From: Syntrophales bacterium
Lineage (GTDB): Bacteria; Desulfobacterota; Syntrophia; Syntrophales; UBA8958
DNA length: 64,000 nucleotides
Assembly: GCA_026417625.1 (NCBI GenBank)
Contig: JAOACW010000001.1
Span: 62,001-126,000, forward strand
Direction: 5' to 3'
Shown here: one piece after another, positions 17,841-26,152 of the stretch
Layout of the letters: the number at the start of each line of letters is the position of its first letter
How positions within the stretch are numbered: position 1 is the first letter of the stretch
Made by a program: the position numbers and the translations under genes
Notes under the pieces: model-generated
What the model saw: only the letters and a program-made list of their open reading frames with translations
Databases searched by the model: none
What the model was told of the DNA's origin: nothing

Positions 17841-17973
17841 CAATCACCACCCCAGCGAAAGATTTCCCGCAGAGGGTAAAAAACACCTCTGAGATAAAAA
17901 AATGGATTGATTTCAGATTAACCCTTCCGGACAAAAAGTCCTGCCAGGAAGGAAAAACATCTTTGATTTTCAT
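17833..17973 (-). CDS. Leader small ORF 2, overlapping the mgtA start
   Basis: A 46-codon ORF, MKIKDVFPSWQDFLSGR... rich in Phe and Ile, ending GVVIDG. It begins 6 bases after GAGG, a good ribosome site, and its TAG stop overlaps the ATG of mgtA. The layout suggests translational coupling: ribosomes finishing this ORF would restart on mgtA. Its ribosome site is buried in the hairpin at 17978-18022. No homologue comes to mind, and it is too short to judge by composition alone, so translation is inferred from signals and position. Confidence 0.5.
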   Translation of the reverse strand: MKIKDVFPSWQDFLSGRVNLKSIHFFISEVFFTLCGKSFAGVVIDG

Positions 17974-17977
17974 GATC

Positions 17978-18022
17978 CACCTCACCTGGCCGCTGGTGGG
18001 ATTTTCTTGGCGGCCTGAGGTG
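17978..18022 (-). promoter_or_regulatory. Leader hairpin that can hide the ribosome site of small ORF 2
   Basis: In the minus-strand RNA, CACCTCA-GGCCGC pairs with GCGGCC-TGAGGTG: 13 bp, a 3-base bulge and a 16-base loop. The downstream arm contains the GAGG used by the ORF at 17833-17973. A stable fold would block that ORF and, through coupling, mgtA. The signal that opens it (Mg2+, translation of small ORF 1) is not known. It does not match an M-box riboswitch that I can recognise. Confidence 0.55.
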
Positions 18023-18060
18023 AATCGGAGAAGTTTAATTACTCATATCCCGGCTTCACT

Positions 18061-18153
18061 TCAAAAGCCGCACTCCACAACCGTAGCGGTCCAGGTTCTC
18101 TTTTTTTCAATCATTTCAACGTGGCCACTACGACTGCCATCGTTATCGTTCAT
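18061..18153 (-). CDS. Leader small ORF 1, 30 residues, PqqA-like ending
   Basis: A 30-codon ORF with an excellent GGAGG 7 bases before its ATG and a TATAAT box about 27 bp upstream. The end of the peptide, KKRTWTATVVECGF, then continues one base out of frame as EVKPGYE and a stop. Joined, the tail resembles PqqA-like peptides (W, then an acidic/hydrophobic stretch, GFEV, Tyr). As it stands the TGA closes the ORF before EV. It could be a regulatory leader peptide for mgtA or a damaged or frameshifted peptide precursor. The nearest radical SAM gene is three genes downstream in the same operon. Confidence 0.5.
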   Translation of the reverse strand: MNDNDGSRSGHVEMIEKKRTWTATVVECGF

Positions 18154-18179
18154 AGAGTATCCTCCAAAATAAAGGCAGA

Positions 18180-18185
18180 ATTATA
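18180..18185 (-). promoter_or_regulatory. Candidate -10 box for the mgtA leader
   Basis: A perfect TATAAT on the minus strand, about 27 bp before small ORF 1. The -35 position (CCAATC, 17 bp upstream) is poor, so an activator may help. It would give an untranslated lead of about 20 bases. Confidence 0.45.
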
Positions 18186-18261
18186 ACCGCGCATCCACCA
18201 GAGATTGGCCCCCTATGGCCTATTTAATCAAAAAAGTCAAACCTTTTCTTTAACTCGTGGT

Positions 18262-19620
18262 TCAGGACATTCTCGAAAAAAGAATCTCCGCCTCCCTCTG
18301 CAACTGTAAAAGTGCAGGAGAAAATTCCACAGGATATGGCGGCTCTGTTTTCAATTCTTTCAGATGAGAAGGTAATCTATCCAATTGCTCCCTAACATAC
18401 CCCGCCACTACCTTAAGATCACACTCTGGGATTAAACGATTGCCCTTCTCCATCACCTTTATGATGAGTTGCTGACCTTCACAATAATCACCCTCAACAG
18501 TCACAATATCTCGTTTCATAATTTCACCATCGGACTGACGGAAAACCACCTTTCTTCCAGGAATGGTAATCTTCCCCTCAGACTTTTTGAATCGCGGTTT
18601 ACCTGCATACTCCATAAGCTTATAGGCACAGTCCATGTATGGTACATCCTCAGAGGTATCAAGCTTAGTACCCACACCGAAACCATTCACTGGGGCACCA
18701 TAACCTAAAAGATCCTTAATGATGTATTCATCTATGTTTCCACTTATAAATATTCCTATGTTTCTGAACCCACTCTCGTCCAAAATACGACGCACTTTTT
18801 GGGACGTTTGTAGCAAATCACCACTGTCAATTCGAACAGCCCGGACCTGAATTCCCTCTTCGGCTAGTACTTTCGCCACTCTGACAGCTATTTTTGCTCC
18901 ATTTTCCGTATCGTAAGTATCAATAAGCAGTGTGACATTTCCAGGATTGGCCCTTGCGAAATTCAGAAACGCCTCCTCTTCGCTGTCGTGTGCCTCTATA
19001 AAGGAATGAGCCATTGTCCCCGCACTGGGTATACCATACACAAACTCTGCCAATACATTCGATGTGGAAGCAAATCCGCCAATGAAGTTAGCCCTCGCTG
19101 CAAGAATTCCTGCCTCTGCCCCATGTGCCCTGCGGAGACCAAAATCAACAAGGACTGCCCTTCCCGATGCTGCAAGTGTACACCTTGCCGCTTTGCTGGC
19201 GATCAAGGTTTCATAATGGATTATGTTTATCAAACGCGTCTCTACGAGCTGCGCCTCTGGTAGCGGAGCCACTACCCTAACCACAGGTTCACCGGCAAAA
19301 AAGATCGTGCCTTCTGGCATCGCATACACATCCCCACGAAAGCGAAAATCGGCAAGGTACGAGAGCAGCCTCTGAGAAAATTTGCCCGTTCGCTCTAGAA
19401 ACAAAATTTCTTCCTCAGAAAAACGCATATCCTCCAGAAAGCGTAAGAACGTGTCCAAACCCGCAGATACAAGGAAACCCCTGTTGCTAGGTAATCGCCG
19501 AACAAAGAATTCAAAAACCGCTTCTTCGTCCATACCAGCCTGGAGGTATCCTTCAAGCATCGTCAACTGATAAAGATCTGTCAACAAAGGACTTCTGTGG
19601 GGGTTCATCTCAATCCTCAA
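18262..19620 (-). CDS. pncB: Nicotinate phosphoribosyltransferase
   Basis: Second step of NAD salvage: nicotinate plus PRPP (with ATP) to nicotinate mononucleotide. LLTDLYQLTMLEGY (12-25), FVRRLPSNRGFLVSAGL, DFGLRRAHG, TSNVLA, HSFIEAHDSEEEAF and RIDSGDL are the family motifs, including the catalytic His region. At 452 residues it is of normal length. The ATG overlaps the 3' end of pncA by 11 bp, so the two are translated together. Confidence 0.93.
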   Translation of the reverse strand: MRIEMNPHRSPLLTDLYQLTMLEGYLQAGMDEEAVFEFFVRRLPSNRGFLVSAGLDTFLRFLEDMRFSEEEILFLERTGKFSQRLLSYLADFRFRGDVYAMPEGTIFFAGEPVVRVVAPLPEAQLVETRLINIIHYETLIASKAARCTLAASGRAVLVDFGLRRAHGAEAGILAARANFIGGFASTSNVLAEFVYGIPSAGTMAHSFIEAHDSEEEAFLNFARANPGNVTLLIDTYDTENGAKIAVRVAKVLAEEGIQVRAVRIDSGDLLQTSQKVRRILDESGFRNIGIFISGNIDEYIIKDLLGYGAPVNGFGVGTKLDTSEDVPYMDCAYKLMEYAGKPRFKKSEGKITIPGRKVVFRQSDGEIMKRDIVTVEGDYCEGQQLIIKVMEKGNRLIPECDLKVVAGYVREQLDRLPSHLKELKTEPPYPVEFSPALLQLQREAEILFSRMS

Positions 19621-20227
19621 TGTCCGTTGAATTAATAATGTGGGCGCCCTTTCCCCTCATCTCTGCCAGTGCCCTATCACCATCACCTGGTTTAACATCT
19701 ACTGCACGTACACAATCAGCCAGAACGTATACTTCGTAGCCACCCTGGAGGATATCAAGAACAGTACTCAGAACACAATAATCTGTTGCCAGACCTCCAA
19801 CAAAAACCCTCTTTATGCCTGAAGATCTCAAGTGTTCTTCGAGTGAACAACCAAGCTCATCCTTTCCGGAGAAAGCAGAGTACTCCTCTTTGTTTTTATC
19901 CATACCTTTAGAGATGATTATAGCCTCCACAGGTATCTTCAGATCAGGAGGGAACTCCGCATCCTCTGTATCCTGTACACCGTGCCGTGGCCATGGTCCT
20001 CCCTGAGATTGAAAAGAACAATGATTCGACGGGTGCCAGTCCCGGGAAAAGAAGATGGGAAGGCTTTTTCTCGCAAACCGATCAGTTATTTGATTAAGAG
20101 GCTCAATAATTCTGTCACCATTAGGAACGGCAAGAGAACCTCCCGGCAAAAAACAGTTCTGAACATCAACAACCACAAGCGCATCTCCTTCCTGCAAGAA
20201 AAGACCTTGCCTTCCAGAAGTAACCAT
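19610..20227 (-). CDS. pncA: Nicotinamidase
   Basis: First step of NAD salvage: hydrolyses nicotinamide to nicotinate. Isochorismatase fold with ALVVVDVQNCFLPGG (catalytic Asp), SRDWHPSNHCSF (metal-binding Asp and His; the second His is further on), and FVGGLATDYCVLSTV (cis-peptide and nucleophilic Cys). The Lys sits in IISKGMDKNKEEYSAF. At 205 residues it is of normal length. It heads the pncA-pncB pair, with AGGAGG-like AAAGGAGG upstream, and is divergent from the DUF362 gene across 128 bp. Confidence 0.93.
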   Translation of the reverse strand: MVTSGRQGLFLQEGDALVVVDVQNCFLPGGSLAVPNGDRIIEPLNQITDRFARKSLPIFFSRDWHPSNHCSFQSQGGPWPRHGVQDTEDAEFPPDLKIPVEAIIISKGMDKNKEEYSAFSGKDELGCSLEEHLRSSGIKRVFVGGLATDYCVLSTVLDILQGGYEVYVLADCVRAVDVKPGDGDRALAEMRGKGAHIINSTDIED

Positions 20228-20355
20228 CTTAGCTTTCCTCCTTTAATTTTATTTCCTTAATGCCGGGTAAAAATTGAAAAAGAAGTGTTTTCTTATACCA
20301 TATTTCTCTCTCATTTCAAAACAGCAAAGATCCTGAAAACGACTTTTCTTTTGCC

Positions 20356-21489
20356 ATGAGCAAACTTTTATGGTTTAAGAAACGCATGAAAGTTCTCGTG
20401 AGAAAGGCGAACTACGATTACAATTCCCTCCGGGAAGAGGTGTTTCAAATCCTTGATTGTCTACGTACGAAATCATGGAAGAATAAGAAAGTACTAATAA
20501 AACCTAATCTTCTTCTACCATCGTCACCCGATCAGGCAATCTGCACCCATCCCATGGTTGTTCGTGCTGTCTGTGAATACGTCATTGATTGTGGAGCCGT
20601 TCCAAATGTAGGGGACAGCCCAGCCATGGGTTCCTTTCAGGATATTTTGAAGAATTTAAAACTGGATGAAACTCTGAAAAACATATCCGTTTCCTGTTTT
20701 CCTTTTACCGCGAGTACCTTGGTGAACTGCGGTCCCCCATTTGGCCATATCGAACTTGCAAGGGATGCTATTGAAGCCGACGTGGTGGTAAACCTTCCGA
20801 AACTGAAAACACACTCCCAGATGATTCTTACCCTTGCGGTTAAAAATCTCTTTGGATGCGTGGTGGGTTACAGAAAAGTGGAATGGCATCTCAAAGCAGG
20901 TGTCGATAGAGACCTTTTTGCCCTATTGCTCCTCAGTATCGCCCAGAAGATCGCCCCGGAAATCAATCTCCTTGACGGGATTGATGCCCTTGAGGGAGAA
21001 GGACCTGGAAAAAGAGGCCAACCCCGCCACTTAGGAGTGATTATAGGTTCCGACAATGCCATAGCGGTTGACGTTGCCGTTTCCCGCATGCTCTGTATAC
21101 CGGTGCACCATGTACCAGTCCTACGGGTTGCGGAAAAATTGGGTCTCCTCAAAGAAGATCTACATGTGGAGGGAAATCTGCCCACCATAAGAGATTTTAA
21201 ATTACCATCCGTAGAACCAACCTTAAAGGGACCAGTTTTTTTAAAAAACGCCTTAAGAAACCTGCTTCTTGACCGTCCCCAACCGGATCAAAAAAAATGC
21301 AATTTCTGTGGGGAATGTTCACGCATTTGCCCAGCTCAGGCAATAGCAATGACAGAAGAACAGGTAACTATAATCTATGATAAATGCATCCGGTGCTACT
21401 GTTGCATTGAGGTATGCCCCATGGCAGCAATGGCAAAAATAGAAAGCTTGCCGTCACGTATAACAAAGAGGTTTATCAACTCCTGCTAG
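20356..21489 (+). CDS. DUF362 protein with two C-terminal [4Fe-4S] motifs
   Basis: A DUF362 domain (about 15-265; VLIKPNLLLPSSPD, VNLPKLKTHSQMILTLAVKN and GPGKRGQPRHLGVIIGSDN) is joined to a bacterial two-cluster ferredoxin domain (about 311-365; CNFCGECSRICP and CIRCYCCIEVCP). The family is widespread in anaerobes and its reaction is not settled; a role in electron transfer or cofactor chemistry is likely. Cytoplasmic, no signal peptide. A second ATG at 20386 (MKVLVRKANYD) looks equally natural as the start, and neither has a clear ribosome site. Confidence 0.85.
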   Translation: MSKLLWFKKRMKVLVRKANYDYNSLREEVFQILDCLRTKSWKNKKVLIKPNLLLPSSPDQAICTHPMVVRAVCEYVIDCGAVPNVGDSPAMGSFQDILKNLKLDETLKNISVSCFPFTASTLVNCGPPFGHIELARDAIEADVVVNLPKLKTHSQMILTLAVKNLFGCVVGYRKVEWHLKAGVDRDLFALLLLSIAQKIAPEINLLDGIDALEGEGPGKRGQPRHLGVIIGSDNAIAVDVAVSRMLCIPVHHVPVLRVAEKLGLLKEDLHVEGNLPTIRDFKLPSVEPTLKGPVFLKNALRNLLLDRPQPDQKKCNFCGECSRICPAQAIAMTEEQVTIIYDKCIRCYCCIEVCPMAAMAKIESLPSRITKRFINSC

Positions 21490-21749
21490 AATAGATCCGC
21501 GAAGATCAATCCCTGCCTTCGTACCAGAGGTCGATGACCTTCCACTATTTCACAGTGATATCCCCCAAAAGCCCTCTGTTTCTCATTATAATTGCTGCAA
21601 CACTCAACTTTTTTAAAATCAATTTCCACTATACTTTTTAAAATATTTTCCTTCAACACCACTTAACCTTGCGCTCAAAAGACTTGACATACAATAAAAG
21701 GAGAATTAAACAACTTGCAAACCTTAAATATGTACAGAAGGAGGGGAAA

Positions 21750-22343
21750 ATGAGACAGTTCAAATCGCTTTTTTACGCAACTTTGTTTTTTACGTTTATA
21801 GCCCTAATTCTCGGAGGATGTGCAAAACCTCCTGAAGAAGAGAAAGCAGCCGCTAAAGGCGCAATGGATGCCGCACTCGCGGTGGGTGCTCAGAATTACG
21901 CGCCTGCTGATTTCTCCACAGCCAAATCGGCCTGGGAACAGGCGGAAAAATTTATGAGCGACAAAAAATACGAAGATGCCAAAAAGGCCTATCTGAGTGC
22001 AAAGCAGGCTTTTGATCAGGCCAAAGTTGCAGCACAGACGGCGAAGAAAGCCATGACTGAAGAGGTTACAAAAGCCGTTGCTGAACTGGAAGATAGCTGG
22101 AAGGCACTCGTAGATAAAGCCAAAAAAGTGGAAAATAAAATGAAGACTGATCTCGATTCATGGAAAGCGGATTCTAAAACCTTTGAAGATGGTTTAAAAA
22201 CAGCCAAAGATACCATTGCTACCGATCCTCTAAAGACAAAGAAAAAGATAGATGAACTAAAGAGTATAATAGAAAAGTGGGATGCCAAGGTTAAAGAACT
22301 GGCTGCCATTCCCGAAAAACCAGCAAAAGGCAAAAAGAAGTAG
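21750..22343 (+). CDS. Helical outer-membrane-type lipoprotein (DUF4398-like)
   Basis: A 197-residue predicted lipoprotein: signal sequence with ALILGGC lipobox (mature Cys about residue 23), then long Ala/Lys-rich helices. AMDAALAVGAQNYAPADFSTAKSAW and the following YEDAKKAYLSAKQAFDQA repeat resemble DUF4398-type helical lipoproteins. It should sit in the periplasm, anchored to a membrane; a structural or envelope role is inferred. GAAGGAGGGG precedes the ATG at 21750 (an upstream in-frame reading lacks a ribosome site). TTGACA at 21684-21689 may be its -35. A strong terminator follows at once. Confidence 0.8.
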   Translation: MRQFKSLFYATLFFTFIALILGGCAKPPEEEKAAAKGAMDAALAVGAQNYAPADFSTAKSAWEQAEKFMSDKKYEDAKKAYLSAKQAFDQAKVAAQTAKKAMTEEVTKAVAELEDSWKALVDKAKKVENKMKTDLDSWKADSKTFEDGLKTAKDTIATDPLKTKKKIDELKSIIEKWDAKVKELAAIPEKPAKGKKK

Positions 22344-22360
22344 AAAAATCAGACCTCATA

Positions 22361-22404
22361 AAAATACAGCGGGAATCCTGAAGTCAGGATCACCGCTGTA
22401 TTTT
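22361..22404. terminator. Bidirectional terminator between convergent genes
   Basis: A long hairpin: AAAATACAGCGG (22361-22372) pairs with CCGCTGTATTTT (22393-22404), enclosing a second perfect stem ATCCTGA/TCAGGAT. The A-rich and T-rich arms provide a U-tract in both directions. It ends the lipoprotein gene and also covers the last codons of the TPR gene on the other strand. Confidence 0.9.
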
Positions 22405-23331
22405 TTCCAATTTAGCAAGAGCCTCAAGGGCTTGTTTCTCATCGCCCATAGCTAGTGAAGCTTCCGCCAGACGTATAAGATGTATAGGAGTCATAGGTTC
22501 TGCCTCCGCAGCCAGGTTGAATGCTCTACAGGCCTCTTCAAAATGGGACGTCTTAAAAAGGGTATTCCCCAAACGGTGATAATAGGAACCAGTAAATTCC
22601 CTTCTAAGATCAGCTGCTTGTGCGTACGCCCCAAATGCACCCTCCACATCCCCCATCTCAACGAGAATATCCCCCATGGTTAAGTAATAGGATGGCTGAG
22701 TGGCATCAAAGGCTATACATAACTTTAAGGCGGAGAGAGCCCCCTCTGGCATGCTCACCTCAAGGTAGGCCCGAGCCATGTGTTCGTAATATATCCCAGC
22801 TCCATCAGGATCAATAGTTGCAGCCCGTTCGAAAGCCTCTTCAGCACCTTTCAGGTCATTTATAACGATCAGAGCTTCTCCCAGACGGCAATATGCCATT
22901 GTATCCTGGGGATCCATTATTATCATGCGCTGGAAAACCTCAACGGCTTTATGGGGCAATTGCGCCCTCATATAGGCATCACCTAAGTCCCCTAGAAGAG
23001 AAACGTCTTCCGGATAAGCCACGGCTGCCCGCTCGCATAGTTTAACCAGACGGTCAGTCATCCCTTCCTGTTTGTATATCCGAACTAGTTCATCAAAGGC
23101 AAAGCCAGTAAAAACGTTTCGGGAAACTTCACGCTCGAAGATGTCTTCAAAGCACGCAATGGCTTCTTCAATTTGTCCGTTATCAAGGTACGCCCAAGCG
23201 AGTTTCAAACGGTAGGAATCATCCTTTGGAAAAAGTTCCACCATAGCCTGGTAGACTCTTACCGCTTCTTCAGGGTTTTTCCCCTCCAACCCTTCTTCTC
23301 CAGGATGATCTTCGTTGTTTTGCAGCATCAC
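22390..23331 (-). CDS. TPR-repeat protein
   Basis: A 313-residue soluble protein made of about seven tetratricopeptide repeats, for example DDSYRLKLAWAYLDNGQIEEA, VSLLGDLGDAYMRAQLPHKA, TMAYCRLGEALIVINDLKGA and AGIYYEHMARAYLEVSMPEGA. No signal peptide or catalytic domain is visible, so it is a cytoplasmic binding scaffold. It lies 36 bp downstream of the A-type Fe-S gene on the same strand. Target unknown. Confidence 0.85.
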   Translation of the reverse strand: MMLQNNEDHPGEEGLEGKNPEEAVRVYQAMVELFPKDDSYRLKLAWAYLDNGQIEEAIACFEDIFEREVSRNVFTGFAFDELVRIYKQEGMTDRLVKLCERAAVAYPEDVSLLGDLGDAYMRAQLPHKAVEVFQRMIIMDPQDTMAYCRLGEALIVINDLKGAEEAFERAATIDPDGAGIYYEHMARAYLEVSMPEGALSALKLCIAFDATQPSYYLTMGDILVEMGDVEGAFGAYAQAADLRREFTGSYYHRLGNTLFKTSHFEEACRAFNLAAEAEPMTPIHLIRLAEASLAMGDEKQALEALAKLEKIQR

Positions 23332-23367
23332 AATCCTCCCGAACCTTTAAACTTACAGGCTCAGACT

Positions 23368-23682
23368 TCAACATGAACTGCAATCACCACCACATCCTCC
23401 AAAAAATTTAAGGCTGGATGTCAATGTGAATCCTGAACCCATCGGCCCGCTCACAAAATCCACCACAATTGGCTTTGCCTCTTCCAGAAGTTCCTTCTCA
23501 ATGATGAATGTCAAATCACCATCAATAATTAACTCGTCTCCCTCCTGAGGCTCATCTAGAGCCATCCCTAATATAGGACCGCTACATCCCATGGTTAGGA
23601 AAATCCGGATAGAATGGGGTTTTTCACGATCCTTAAGAAACTCTTTAATCATTTCACTTGCCTTTTGCGATACTTGTAACAT
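23368..23682 (-). CDS. A-type (HesB/IscA-like) iron-sulfur protein
   Basis: A 104-residue HesB/IscA-fold protein, LQVSQKASEMIKEFLKD then SIRIFLTMGCSGPILGMALDE and the C-terminal FFGGCGGDCSSC. The classical family carries three cysteines (C, then CGC). Here the first is C33 and the tail has three cysteines with altered spacing, a variant common in anaerobes. A role in carrying or inserting Fe-S clusters, or in handling selenium or sulfur, is likely but unproven. AAGGAG precedes the ATG. Confidence 0.82.
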   Translation of the reverse strand: MLQVSQKASEMIKEFLKDREKPHSIRIFLTMGCSGPILGMALDEPQEGDELIIDGDLTFIIEKELLEEAKPIVVDFVSGPMGSGFTLTSSLKFFGGCGGDCSSC

Positions 23683-23788
23683 AGCAACTTCTCCTTTTGC
23701 TTAGGGTTGAAAACCCTATATTTGAAATGGTACGTTAACCACCAAGAAAAGGTTTGTCAAACTATTTTAAAAAATATATTTTTTGCCT

Positions 23789-26152
23789 ATGGTAAAATTG
23801 ACCCTTAAAGAGTGGATCCAGAGGGCTGAAAACAACCCCCGTTTCATGGAGAACGTACGGGCTTTCAGAAGAATACCTCCTTTGCCTGCCGAGTATGTTG
23901 ATTACCCAACCTGGGTCGACAAGCGTCTTTTGGAGGTTTTAGAAAAAGGAGGGATAAAAAATCTCTATTCCCATCAGAGAGATGCAATAGACCTCATCCG
24001 ACAGGGAAGAAATGTGGTTATTGTTACACCTACAGCGAGCGGGAAAACCCTTTGCTACAACCTTCCCGTTCTGCAGCGTATACTGGAAGAAAAGGAAACA
24101 AGGGCAATCTACATATTTCCCACCAAAGCGCTCGCCCAGGATCAACTGCATGAAATAAACGAAATTACGGGAAAACTACGTATTCCCATTGCCGCCTTCA
24201 CGTACGACGGCGACACACCCAACGATGCCAGGCAGGCCATCCGTAAGCATGGACACATTATCATAACGAACCCCGATATGTTGCACACTGGAATACTGCC
24301 ACACCACACAAAATGGCAAAAATTGTTCACCAATCTTCGCTACGTAGTCATAGACGAACTTCATATCTATAGGGGAGTTTTTGGCTCCCACATGGCAAAC
24401 GTCATTCGGCGACTATCCCGCATATGTCGATTCTACGGTCAAGATCCTGTATTCATATGCTGCTCCGCCACGGTGGCCAATCCAAAGGAGCACGCCGAAT
24501 CCTTACTGGAAAGACCAGTATCGCTGATCGCCAAAAGTGGTGCCCCCAGGGCAGCTAAAACCTTCATTCTTCTGAATCCACCTGTCATTAACCGAGAATT
24601 GGGTATCAGGCAATCACCAATGGTGCCAGCCCGGGAAATAGCCGCCGATCTCGTTGAGAATGCCATACAGACAATAATATTTGTGACTAGCAGACTCAAT
24701 GTGGAAGTATTGACAAAATACCTAAGGGATCGTTTTCCGGGCAGTGTAACAGAAGATCACTATCCAGTAGCGGGATACCGAGGAGGTTATTTGCCAGATC
24801 TGCGCAGGCGAATAGAAGCAGGGCTTAGAAGGGGTGATATAAAAGGCGTGGTATCCACGAACGCACTGGAACTGGGAATCGATATAGGAGATCTAGATGC
24901 CGCTATACTTTTTGGTTACCCTGGATCCATCGCCAGCACGTGGCAGCAGGCAGGAAGAGCAGGAAGGAGGAAAGAGGAGAGTGTAGCCATTCTCATAGCC
25001 CGTAGCACCCCAATGGACCAATTCCTCGTAGAGAATCCTGAATACTTCTTCTCCCGTTCACCGGAGTTCTGTAGAATCAACCCCGACAATCTCCTGATCC
25101 TTGTCCAGCACATAAAAAGCGCTGCATTTGAACTACCCTTTGAAGAAGGGGAAGAATTCGGGGGGGATAAACTCAATGACATTCTCGAATACCTCACTGA
25201 AAAAGGAATTTTACACCATGTGGGATCCCGCTGGCACTGGTCGGCAGAAAGTTACCCTGCCGACGAAGTGAGTCTAAGAAGCGTCAATCCCGAAAACGTA
25301 GTGGTGGTAGATACCACGGAAAGAGGAAAGAACAGAGTCATTGCAGAAGTGGACTGGGACAGTGCTTTTACCTCCGTCTATGAAGGAGCCATATACATGG
25401 TAGAGTCCCAACAATACCTAGTGGATAAGTTGGATTTGCAAAGAAAGATTGCCTACGTACACGCTGTAGAAGTTGATTACTATACCGACGCTATGACATA
25501 CACACACGTACGTGTCATAGACATTTTTAAATCACGACAATCGAATGACGTCCTAATCGAACACGGAGAACTACAGGTAACTACAAAAGTTGCTGGTTAC
25601 AAGAAAATAAAGTTCTACACGGGAGAAAATATAGGTTACGGTGAGGTGGATCTACCGGAAAAGGAAATGCACACCACGGGATACTGGTTTACCATCCCCT
25701 TTAAAGAACTCACCAAACTACCTTTTACTCGGTCTGAAATAATCGACGGTTTGTCAGGAATCCTCTACTGTCTCCATCACCTGGCTGCAATGATACTGAT
25801 GTCTGACGTAAGGGATATTGGCGAAGCCCTTGGGGACAAAAGTGGCCAGTGGTTTGTCCACCACACCGTAGGGGAAAAAAGAACCTTTACAGCTTCCCCG
25901 TTTACAAATGTTCCCACAATCACTGGCACTTTTAACCCCACAATCTTCCTATACGACGCGTATCCGGGGGGCATTGGATTTTCCGAAATCCTCTACGAGC
26001 AACATGAGAAACTCATAATGTCAGCCGAACAACTAATTAGGGGCTGTTCCTGTAAAAAAGGGTGCCCCTCCTGCGTGGGACCTGTTCCTGAGATAGGGTC
26101 CCGAGCTAAAGGCGCAGCCTTGGTCATCCTCCAGAACCTTAACGCAAAATGA
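23789..26152 (+). CDS. mrfA: MrfA-like DEAD/DEAH-box DNA helicase
   Basis: A superfamily 2 helicase of the YprA/MrfA family. N-terminal RecA domain: TPTASGKTLCYN (Walker A), DELH (Walker B) and CSATVANP (motif III). Second RecA domain: STNALELGIDIG and QQAGRAGRR (motifs V and VI). The C-terminal DUF1998 zinc domain ends with CSCKKGCPSCVG. In Bacillus subtilis, MrfA works with the nuclease MrfB in repair of mitomycin C lesions. Here the MrfB-like gene overlaps the stop by 4 bp, which supports the same pairing. I start at ATG 23789 rather than TTG 23783; neither has a ribosome site. Confidence 0.9.
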   Translation: MVKLTLKEWIQRAENNPRFMENVRAFRRIPPLPAEYVDYPTWVDKRLLEVLEKGGIKNLYSHQRDAIDLIRQGRNVVIVTPTASGKTLCYNLPVLQRILEEKETRAIYIFPTKALAQDQLHEINEITGKLRIPIAAFTYDGDTPNDARQAIRKHGHIIITNPDMLHTGILPHHTKWQKLFTNLRYVVIDELHIYRGVFGSHMANVIRRLSRICRFYGQDPVFICCSATVANPKEHAESLLERPVSLIAKSGAPRAAKTFILLNPPVINRELGIRQSPMVPAREIAADLVENAIQTIIFVTSRLNVEVLTKYLRDRFPGSVTEDHYPVAGYRGGYLPDLRRRIEAGLRRGDIKGVVSTNALELGIDIGDLDAAILFGYPGSIASTWQQAGRAGRRKEESVAILIARSTPMDQFLVENPEYFFSRSPEFCRINPDNLLILVQHIKSAAFELPFEEGEEFGGDKLNDILEYLTEKGILHHVGSRWHWSAESYPADEVSLRSVNPENVVVVDTTERGKNRVIAEVDWDSAFTSVYEGAIYMVESQQYLVDKLDLQRKIAYVHAVEVDYYTDAMTYTHVRVIDIFKSRQSNDVLIEHGELQVTTKVAGYKKIKFYTGENIGYGEVDLPEKEMHTTGYWFTIPFKELTKLPFTRSEIIDGLSGILYCLHHLAAMILMSDVRDIGEALGDKSGQWFVHHTVGEKRTFTASPFTNVPTITGTFNPTIFLYDAYPGGIGFSEILYEQHEKLIMSAEQLIRGCSCKKGCPSCVGPVPEIGSRAKGAALVILQNLNAK

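Noticed and set aside
17844-18160. An M-box magnesium riboswitch before mgtA
   Set aside because: I could not find the M-box core; the space is filled by two small ORFs and one hairpin instead.
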